Of a stretch of DNA of 6,253 bases, positions 1-5,267 are shown one piece after another. The position numbers and the translations under genes were made by a program. Source of the stretch: Syntrophomonas sp. UBA5288 (lineage in GTDB: Bacteria > Bacillota > Syntrophomonadia > Syntrophomonadales > Syntrophomonadaceae); the NCBI GenBank assembly GCA_002408445.1, contig DHSK01000165.1, positions 1 to 6,253 of the forward strand. The letters run 5' to 3'. How positions within the stretch are numbered: the stretch's first letter is position 1; each line of letters starts with the position of its first letter. Under the pieces are notes generated by a model. It was given only the letters and a program-made list of their open reading frames with translations. It searched no databases and had not been told where the DNA came from.

Positions 1-498
1 CTTCACAATGGTAGCCATAAGCAAGGTCAGAGCCTGGCGCTGTCCGCCCGAAAGGAGTCCTACCTTGTTCCCCATGCGGTCTTCCAATCCTAATTGCAGC
101 TCAGCCAAACACTCCCGGAACATTTTAGCATCGGCTTTACCGATACCGGGTCTGAGCCCCCGGGGCTTACCCTTGGCGTAAGCAATGGCTAGATTTTCTT
201 CGATGGTCATATCAAAAGCCGTACCCAGCAGGGGGTTTTGAAATACGCGGCCCAGATAGCGGGACCGTTTATACTCGGGCCAGAAGGTCACATTCATGCT
301 GTCAAGCATGATTTTGCCCTTATCTATAGCACAAACCCCGGCAATACAATTAAGCAAGGTGGTCTTGCCGGCGCCGTTGCCGCCTATGATAGTTACAAAC
401 TCGCCATCCTCCAGCGTCAGGCTTAAATCATCAATAGCCAGATTCTCATTGGTAGTACCCTGGCCAAAAATTTTGCTGATATTGGAAATTGTAAGCAT
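1..498 (-). CDS. trpZ: Tryptophan-type ABC transporter, ATP-binding subunit (3' end cut by window edge)
   Basis: This is the nucleotide-binding subunit that would power import of the ligand captured by the upstream lipoprotein. I translated 166 residues by hand. Visible motifs are Walker A (GGNGAGKTT, residues 39-47), the Q-loop glutamine (Q87, in VFQNP) and the ABC signature LSGGQRQ (149-155). Walker B, the D-loop and the H-loop lie beyond base 1, so the gene is partial only because of the window. The start is ATG at 498-496, which overlaps the permease stop as TAATG. A strong AGGAGG (513-508) inside the permease 3' end sits 9 nt upstream, so translational coupling is likely. The order binding protein, permease, ATPase and the Trp T-box upstream match the trpXYZ-type importers of Firmicutes (COG1101-like ATPase). 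The ABC ATPase call is certain; the substrate rests on the operon. Confidence 0.93.
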   Translation of the reverse strand, partial: MLTISNISKIFGQGTTNENLAIDDLSLTLEDGEFVTIIGGNGAGKTTLLNCIAGVCAIDKGKIMLDSMNVTFWPEYKRSRYLGRVFQNPLLGTAFDMTIEENLAIAYAKGKPRGLRPGIGKADAKMFRECLAELQLGLEDRMGNKVGLLSGGQRQALTLLMATIVK

Positions 499-1463
499 TA
501 TGCCTGACCTCCTTGCTTATTCCCGCTTCTCCTCTTCTTAAGTAACATTAAATATCTTGTTAATACCGGCATTATCTTCTTTTTAAGCGAAATCATATGT
601 CCTTTGATGACCGGCATGGCCATGGCAAGAGCAACAATTACCGCCGAAACCAGTTTGAGGTCGGTGGGCGGCATTCCCATTTCCAATGCAAAAGCTATAA
701 TCAGACGGTAAAGTATGGCACCCAGTATAACCGCAATGAGTCTTCGTAATAAAGGCCTGCTCCCAAAGATTACTTCACCAATGATGACCGAAGCCAGCCC
801 GATGATTACCATACCAATTCCCATGCTGATATCAGTAAAGGTTTGATACTGGGCCAGCAGGGCTCCGGACAGAGAAACCAGACCGTTGGCTAAAGCCAGC
901 CCTATAAGTATGGTAAAATCGGTGTTGACTCCCAGGGCGCGGACCATTTGCTCATTGTCACCGGTCGCCCTCAAAACGAAACCAAACTTGGTTTTCAGGA
1001 ATAAAAACAACATAATCAAAATAATCAGAAGTATCACCGTAGGCAAAATCAGATGGGAATAATCGGCCGCTCTAGTGTTTTCCAGCACGGTTTCAAACAT
1101 ATCGAATACGGTAGTTTTATTAAGCAAAGGGATGTTGGGTTTATTGCCCATTACCTTTAAATTGATGGAGTAAAGCCCCAGCATAACCAGAATACCGGCC
1201 AGCAAAGGCTGAATCTTTAGTTTGGTGTGGAGCAGAGCAGTTACCGAACCAGCCACACACCCGGCGGCAAAAGCGGCTCCTATCCCTGCCAAAGGTTGGC
1301 CTCCGGTACACAATATCGCTGAGAAAGCTGCTCCCAGGGTAAAACTGCTGTCAACTGTCAGGTCAGGTATATCCAGCGTTCGAAATGAGATAAAGACCCC
1401 CAGGGCCATAATGGCATATATAATACCCAGTTCCACCGAACCCTGCAGCGACAATAAACTCAT
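498..1463 (-). CDS. trpY: Tryptophan-type ABC transporter, integral membrane permease
   Basis: A 321-aa, very hydrophobic protein of the BPD_transp_2 type (the RbsC/LivH-like permease fold, COG4120-like). It would form the membrane channel of the importer, probably as a homodimer because no second permease gene is present. I can make out about eight or nine hydrophobic segments, near residues 8-27, 38-52, 57-78, 84-105, 138-156, 184-205, 214-233, 241-260 and 269-286. A cytoplasmic EAA-like loop, RATGDNEQMVRALGV (165-179), is where the ATPase should dock. The C-terminal tail is strongly basic (runs of K and R after residue 290), as expected for a cytoplasmic end. The ATG at 1463-1461 is preceded by AAAGGAG (1479-1473) with a 9-nt spacer. 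It lies 122 bp after the binding-protein gene and overlaps the ATPase start by one base. It contains no tryptophan. Confidence 0.92.
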   Translation of the reverse strand: MSLLSLQGSVELGIIYAIMALGVFISFRTLDIPDLTVDSSFTLGAAFSAILCTGGQPLAGIGAAFAAGCVAGSVTALLHTKLKIQPLLAGILVMLGLYSINLKVMGNKPNIPLLNKTTVFDMFETVLENTRAADYSHLILPTVILLIILIMLFLFLKTKFGFVLRATGDNEQMVRALGVNTDFTILIGLALANGLVSLSGALLAQYQTFTDISMGIGMVIIGLASVIIGEVIFGSRPLLRRLIAVILGAILYRLIIAFALEMGMPPTDLKLVSAVIVALAMAMPVIKGHMISLKKKIMPVLTRYLMLLKKRRSGNKQGGQA

Positions 1464-1531
1464 AACGATGAACTCCTTTATAAATAAATATGTGTTAAGT
1501 ATACCAGCAATTGTTTAGATTTAACCAGCCA

Positions 1532-1558
1532 GTAGCGGAGACTTCACATCTCCGCTAC
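1532..1558. repeat. Perfect 10-bp inverted repeat (intercistronic hairpin)
   Basis: GTAGCGGAGA (1532-1541) and TCTCCGCTAC (1549-1558) are exact reverse complements around a 7-nt loop. The element lies between the stop of the binding-protein gene and the start of the permease gene, inside the transcribed operon. There is no U-run after it on the minus strand, so it is not a classic intrinsic terminator. A hairpin here would fit a 3'-end stabiliser or processing site that leaves more binding-protein mRNA than permease mRNA, a common pattern in ABC operons. That role is inference. Confidence 0.7.
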
Positions 1559-1585
1559 CTCTGTTGGAATTATTAAATTTCTAAT

Positions 1586-2593
1586 TTATTTCGCGAAAAT
1601 CTGGGAGGCTTCTTTTAAAACATCCCCGGGGATGGTAACTCCTATGGCTTTAGCGGTATCCTGGTTGATATAGATGTCCATATCGGACATGGTCTTAACT
1701 GCAATATCTCCAGGCTTTTTACCTTTCAAAATCTCAACTGCCATTTTGGCGGTCTCCTGACCCAGGACCGGATAATTTATACCATAAGTAGCCAGGCCAC
1801 CATCCTTGACCATGGAATCAGCACCTACATATACCGGTACTTTAGCTTTGTTGGCTACTTGGGTCACTACCGGCATGGCTGAGGCTATGGTATTGTCAAT
1901 CGGTGAAAAAATAGCATCCACTTTGCCTGCCAGTGAACTGGCCACCTGCTGTACCTCGGAGGAATTGGTTACCGTACCTTCCACTACGGTCAAACCGTTC
2001 TTTTTAGCATATTTTTTCAAATCTTCAACCACCGCCTGGGAATTGGTTTCACCGGAATTATATAGCGCTCCTACGGTTTTGATATCGGGTGTAATCCGTT
2101 TGGCCAATTCCATGATTTTTTCAGCCGAGACCGCATCAGAGGTACCGGTAACATTTTTACCCGGCTTCTCCATGCTGCTCACCAGGCCTGAGCCCACCGG
2201 ATCGGTACAAGCGGAGAATACAATGGGAATATCTTTGGTTTCACCCACCGCAGCCTGGGCTGAAGGAGTAGCAATGGCGACAATCAAATCATATTTATTA
2301 TTAGCAAACTTCTGACAGATAGTCTTAAGATTAGTCTGTTCGTTCTGAGCATTCTGATAATCAATGGTAATATTCTCCCCGTCCTTGTAGCCTTCCTTGG
2401 CCAGTTCAGCTATAAAAGATTCTCTGATCGTATTAAGGGACGGATGTTCTACTATTTGTACTATACCAATCTTCAGTTTTTCCTGTTCGTTGCTATTGGC
2501 AGAGTCCTTCTGACTTGATGAACACCCTGACAATGACAGCAGTAATAAGGTCGACATACACACCAGAGCAATAATTCTTGACAACTTTTTCAT
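1586..2593 (-). CDS. trpX: Tryptophan-type ABC transporter substrate-binding lipoprotein
   Basis: A 335-aa extracytoplasmic solute-binding protein of the ABC_sub_bind family (PF04392, COG2984). It captures the ligand outside the cell and delivers it to the permease. The N-terminus is a lipoprotein signal: basic KK, a hydrophobic core, and lipobox LSGC with the lipidated Cys at residue 24, followed by a polar linker rich in S, Q and N. Family landmarks follow in order: VQIVEHPSLN, YQNAQNEQ, IATPSAQAA, PIVFSACTDPVGSGLV, NVTGTSD, LYNSGETNS, FSPIDNT, VYVGADSMVKDGG and YGINYPVLGQETAKMAVEILKG. The length is normal for the family. The ATG at 2593-2591 has a GGGAGG (2609-2604) about 10 nt upstream. 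It is the first gene after a Trp-specifier T-box, which is the main reason for calling tryptophan as ligand. Related family members may bind other small molecules, so the family is firmer than the ligand. Confidence 0.93.
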   Translation of the reverse strand: MKKLSRIIALVCMSTLLLLSLSGCSSSQKDSANSNEQEKLKIGIVQIVEHPSLNTIRESFIAELAKEGYKDGENITIDYQNAQNEQTNLKTICQKFANNKYDLIVAIATPSAQAAVGETKDIPIVFSACTDPVGSGLVSSMEKPGKNVTGTSDAVSAEKIMELAKRITPDIKTVGALYNSGETNSQAVVEDLKKYAKKNGLTVVEGTVTNSSEVQQVASSLAGKVDAIFSPIDNTIASAMPVVTQVANKAKVPVYVGADSMVKDGGLATYGINYPVLGQETAKMAVEILKGKKPGDIAVKTMSDMDIYINQDTAKAIGVTIPGDVLKEASQIFAK

Positions 2594-2668
2594 TACAAAA
2601 TTTCCTCCCTGTCAAATTATATTTGTCCCGGGTGTCCTTCCCTGCGGGCCCTCAAGGTGTATAACAAC

Positions 2669-2700
2669 AAAAAACACCTGTCCTAATTAAGGACAGGTGT
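2669..2700 (-). terminator. T-box intrinsic (Rho-independent) terminator
   Basis: On the minus strand ACACCTGTCCT and AGGACAGGTGT form a perfect 11-bp stem (2700-2690 with 2684-2674) around a 5-nt loop, followed directly by five T residues (2673-2669). It lies upstream of the trpX start and is the off state of the leader. Its 5' arm overlaps the 3' arm of the antiterminator, so only one of the two can form. Confidence 0.93.
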
Positions 2701-2721
2701 CAAACCTGCGGTACCACCTTA
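2688..2721 (-). promoter_or_regulatory. T-box antiterminator with tRNA acceptor-end bulge
   Basis: Helix A1 pairs UAAGG (2721-2717) with CCUUA (2692-2688). The 7-nt bulge UGGUACC (2716-2710) carries the UGGN that pairs with the free CCA end of uncharged tRNA. Helix A2 pairs GCAGGU (2709-2704) with ACCUGU (2698-2693) around a UUGAC loop. This is the standard antiterminator layout. The A2 and A1 3' arms, ACCUGUCCUUA, are also the 5' arm and first loop bases of the terminator, which gives the switch. Confidence 0.88.
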
Positions 2722-2943
2722 CTTGATGCATTACACGGAACGCATCCCCTCTTACAGAGTGCCATCACACCCATCGCCCTTTAACGCTGGCTTTTGCGTC
2801 GGAAGCTACTGAAAACCTTACGGTCCGTTCACTCCGCCCTCGGAGGCCCATTTGTCCACTCCATTTCCTGTCGGGATTCCACCTTTCCCGACTCTCTGCA
2901 AGGCTGGCTTTGTGGTTTTACTTCCTCGTCAACAGTTTACAAA

Positions 2944-2973
2944 ATTATACTCAACCCAACCAGGGTTTGTCAA
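2944..2973 (-). promoter_or_regulatory. Sigma-A-type promoter of the Trp transporter operon
   Basis: On the minus strand the -35 is TTGACA (2973-2968) and the -10 is TATAAT (2949-2944), both perfect matches to the vegetative consensus with an 18-bp spacer. Transcription should start near 2937, just before T-box Stem I. The spacer contains an inverted repeat, AACCC-5 nt-GGGTT (2967-2953). A promoter this strong fits an operon regulated mainly after initiation. Confidence 0.9.
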
Positions 2974-3163
2974 GACCACCAGCCGGTAATTTGATCCCCT
3001 CGGGCTGCAGCCTGGGGGCTGTGCCGGCGGTTTTCAGCGCCACTGCCCATATTTCTTTCCATCTCTCTGCTTAAACCATTTTTGTTTTTTATTGTATTAA
3101 AAAAGGTAATCTGGAAGATTTGTGGAAGTTATACTATATAAAATATGATTAGGGAAGATATTG
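2974..3163. other. Divergent intergenic region upstream of both operons
   Basis: No protein gene is seen between the transporter promoter and the kinase start. The left part is GC-rich and contains the perfect 10-bp palindrome GGCTGCAGCC (3003-3012), flanked by CCCC and GGGG runs that make an imperfect longer dyad. The right part (about 3071-3150) is AT-rich with T and A runs and should hold the promoter of the plus-strand operon. Regulation of either operon by a protein bound here is possible but not shown. Confidence 0.6.
3111..3140 (+). promoter_or_regulatory. Candidate promoter of the sensory hydrogenase-kinase operon
   Basis: A weak match: CTGGAA (3111-3116), 18 bp, TATATA (3135-3140), with TATACT (3130-3135) as an alternative -10. 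Neither has a good -35 box, so the promoter may be weak or need an activator. I see no sigma-54 GG/GC signature. This is a guess from position and AT-content. Confidence 0.25.
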
Positions 3164-5248
3164 ATGGATGACCTAATTGAAGTAATAGGAATTAAATCGG
3201 AAAATTGCATAAACTGTCACCAGTGCATAGCTGTTTGCCCGGTTAAGGTCTGCAGCGATGGCAGCGGTGAAGTGGTAAAATTCGATACGGCTCTATGTAT
3301 AGGCTGCGGGCGCTGTATTGATGCCTGCATCAGGAGTCATGGCGGAGATATGGAGAAAAGTGCCCGTTTCCTCATTGATGATGCCGCACAATTTGTGGAG
3401 GATATTGGCCATCAGGAAATCGTAGCTCTGGTAGCCCCTTCAGCCCAATGCAATTATAATCTTGCTCAATTGATAACCGGCTTAAAACTTCTGGGAATTA
3501 AAGCGGTGTATGATGTCTCACTGGGGGCGGAAATTACCGTAGCCTGTTATCATACAGCTATCACTTCAGGCCGGGCCAGGCTGCCTCTGATCGGGTCCAG
3601 CTGCCCTGCTATTGTCCGCTATATAGAATTGCACCACCCGGCCCTGATCGGGCATCTGGCTCCTACCGGCAGTCCGGTATACGATATGGCCATTTACGTG
3701 CAATCGTTGCATCCCCATGCCCGTCTGGTCTTTATTTCTCCCTGTCTGGCCAAACGGCGTGAATTCCATGACAGTAAAGTGGTACAATATAACGTTATCT
3801 ACCAATCCCTGGATAGAATTTTTAATGACCGTAACATCGATTTATCCCGGCTGGAAGGCGGCTATTTTGATAATACCGTTGCAGCCGGAATGGCCGCTAA
3901 TTTTTCCACTCCCGGCGGTTTAAAGGAATGTTATTTACACCATTATCCGAACACCCCGGGCAGTGCTATCAGTAAAATTGAAGGCCCTCTGGTATATGAA
4001 AAATATCTTTCCGACCTGGAAAACGATATTAAAACCGCGCAGCCCGGCTTGCCTCTTATGGTTGATATTTTAAGTTGTGAAAAAGGCTGCAATATGGGAG
4101 CAGGCTGCACCAATCGGGCCAAAAGCATCAATAACATCGAAACCGCCATGACTACCCGCGCTGAAGAAGCCGGCCGTGACGCGGGGCAGGAAGAGCAATT
4201 AGCCTTATTTATACAAGATGCACTGGCTGAATATAATTTTGACTATTCTTACCGGGATTTATCCTATCGCAATCAAATCAAGATCCCCAGCCTGGCTGAG
4301 TTTAAACAAATCTATACTCAGATGCACAAAGCGGAGGAAAAAGATTTCCGCAACTGTGCCGCCTGTGGCTATAATTCGTGTCAGATGATGGCTATTGCCA
4401 TTTTCAACGGTTTAAACAAAGTGGAAAACTGCCACTTATACCAGGAAAAAGAGTTGCGTCAGGAACAAGATGTTTTAAATAATATGGTGGATGAACTGGA
4501 AGCCTTGAATACTCAACTGCAGGAAGAATTCATGGAGCGCAAGCAGCAGGAACAATTGTTAGTTCAGAATTCCAAGCTGGCAGCGATGGGAGAAATGATT
4601 GGTATGATAGCCCATCAATGGCGCCAGCCGTTGTCATCCATCAGCACCCTGGCCGGCAACTTGAAAGTTCTGGTAGATTTGGACATGTTTGATCAGGAGC
4701 AATTTATAGCTTTGTTGGATGAAATAAACCAGCATGCGCAATACCTCTCCCATACTATCAATGACTTCAGACATTTCTTTAAACCTGATAATGCGCAGGA
4801 TACTGTTATTATGAATGATGTGATCAACAGTACGCTTGGAATCATCGGTAAATCTTTGGAATATAAACATGTCAAGCTTATCAAGGACTATGCCTTTACT
4901 AAGCCTATTTTGACCTATCCCAATGAACTGATGCAGGTATATATGAATATTTTAAAAAATGCCTCCGATGCCTTTGTTGAAAACGAAACCAGCCAGCCCC
5001 AGATAATTATTCATGGCTACGAAAAAAATAATCATCAGGTGGTGGATATAATTGATAATGCCGGCGGAATCCCCGATGATATAATGGATAAAATTTTTGA
5101 GCCGTATTTTTCCACCAAAGGTCCAAGTGTAGGTACCGGTCTGGGTCTGTACATGTCTAAAATAATAGTTGAAGAACATTGTCAGGGCAAACTTCGTGCC
5201 AGAAACCTGGACAATGGTGCATGTTTTACCATTGAACTACCGTTTTAG
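3164..5248 (+). CDS. Sensory [FeFe]-hydrogenase-like protein fused to a histidine kinase
   Basis: A soluble 694-aa sensor kinase. Residues 15-25 (C15, C18, C21, C25) and 45-55 (C45, C48, C51, C55) are two [4Fe-4S] ferredoxin motifs. Residues ~85-325 are a short Fe_hyd_lg_C domain: L1 is GSSCP (C147), L2 is SPCLAKRRE (C194, K197, E200), L3 is SCEKGC (C305, C309). All four H-cluster cysteines are present, but the first Cys of the usual TSCCP is Ser146. C398-x2-C401-x4-C406-x16-C423 is an FeS module (PF04060). A coiled coil (~428-470) leads to the H-box AHQWRQPL (His484), N-box (N599), DNAGG (631-635), FEPYFSTK and GTGLGL (657-662). No membrane segment is seen. I infer that H2 or redox state controls autophosphorylation; it resembles histidine-kinase-linked group C sensory hydrogenases, though a cluster lacking the diiron site is possible. 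The ATG at 3164 is preferred to the TTG at 3161 because AGGGA (3151-3155) then sits 8 nt upstream. The receiver gene follows after 16 bp. Confidence 0.9.
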   Translation: MDDLIEVIGIKSENCINCHQCIAVCPVKVCSDGSGEVVKFDTALCIGCGRCIDACIRSHGGDMEKSARFLIDDAAQFVEDIGHQEIVALVAPSAQCNYNLAQLITGLKLLGIKAVYDVSLGAEITVACYHTAITSGRARLPLIGSSCPAIVRYIELHHPALIGHLAPTGSPVYDMAIYVQSLHPHARLVFISPCLAKRREFHDSKVVQYNVIYQSLDRIFNDRNIDLSRLEGGYFDNTVAAGMAANFSTPGGLKECYLHHYPNTPGSAISKIEGPLVYEKYLSDLENDIKTAQPGLPLMVDILSCEKGCNMGAGCTNRAKSINNIETAMTTRAEEAGRDAGQEEQLALFIQDALAEYNFDYSYRDLSYRNQIKIPSLAEFKQIYTQMHKAEEKDFRNCAACGYNSCQMMAIAIFNGLNKVENCHLYQEKELRQEQDVLNNMVDELEALNTQLQEEFMERKQQEQLLVQNSKLAAMGEMIGMIAHQWRQPLSSISTLAGNLKVLVDLDMFDQEQFIALLDEINQHAQYLSHTINDFRHFFKPDNAQDTVIMNDVINSTLGIIGKSLEYKHVKLIKDYAFTKPILTYPNELMQVYMNILKNASDAFVENETSQPQIIIHGYEKNNHQVVDIIDNAGGIPDDIMDKIFEPYFSTKGPSVGTGLGLYMSKIIVEEHCQGKLRARNLDNGACFTIELPF

Positions 5249-5252
5249 GCAA

Positions 5253-5267
5253 GGGGGCACTTGAGTG
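5253..5267 (+). promoter_or_regulatory. Ribosome binding site and GTG start of the receiver/HD-GYP gene
   Basis: GGGGG (5253-5257) lies 7 nt before GTG (5265-5267). The codon just upstream in the same frame is TGA (5262-5264), and the next in-frame ATG is inside the receiver domain, so this GTG is the only sensible start. The site is in the 16-bp gap after the kinase stop, which suggests co-translation. Confidence 0.8.

Larger units (their letters stand above)
2669..2937 (-). promoter_or_regulatory. T-box riboswitch, tryptophan (UGG) specifier
   Basis: A full-length T-box leader senses uncharged tRNA and controls the importer genes below it. Read 5' to 3' on the minus strand it has these parts. 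The Stem I base is GAGG (2927-2924) pairing with CCTC (2846-2843). The AGTA specifier-loop motif is at 2922-2919. An upper helix pairs CCAC (2915-2912) with GTGG (2859-2856). The distal GCAGAGAG motif (2899-2892) leads into the TCGGG/CCCGA hairpin with a GGTGGAA-type loop. The 3' side of the specifier loop ends in TGG (2850-2848), then a purine, then the lower helix; this is the canonical specifier position and reads Trp. AGTAG (2810-2806) links to a Stem II region holding CCAGCGTTAAAGGGC. A Stem III-like hairpin (2746-2739 with 2732-2725) precedes the T-box core AAGGTGGTACCGC. The 5' end is estimated from the promoter. A shift to ATG as specifier would be Met, but it breaks the standard spacing. 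Confidence 0.95.

Noticed and set aside
1532..1558. Hairpin as an intrinsic terminator ending the binding-protein transcript
   Set aside because: No U-run follows on the minus strand, and the permease and ATPase genes below have no promoter that I can recognise.
1806..2315. 169-codon open frame on the plus strand
   Set aside because: It is antisense to the binding-protein gene, whose translation matches a known family along its whole length.
2616..2621. TATAAT on the minus strand between the terminator and the trpX start, as a second promoter
   Set aside because: There is no recognisable -35 box at the proper distance (CAGGGA at 17 bp), and the region is AT-rich enough for a chance match.
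2848..2851. ATG as the T-box specifier (methionine)
   Set aside because: ATG at 2851-2849 would leave two purines before the lower helix instead of one. TGG has the standard placement and agrees with the transporter family.
2794..2994. Open reading frame of 66 codons on the plus strand upstream of the kinase gene
   Set aside because: It lies wholly over the T-box leader and its promoter on the opposite strand, and the translation resembles no protein. The conserved structure explains the sequence.
3145..3171. ATG at 3145 as an alternative start for the kinase gene
   Set aside because: It is in a different frame from the kinase and meets a stop codon after eight codons.
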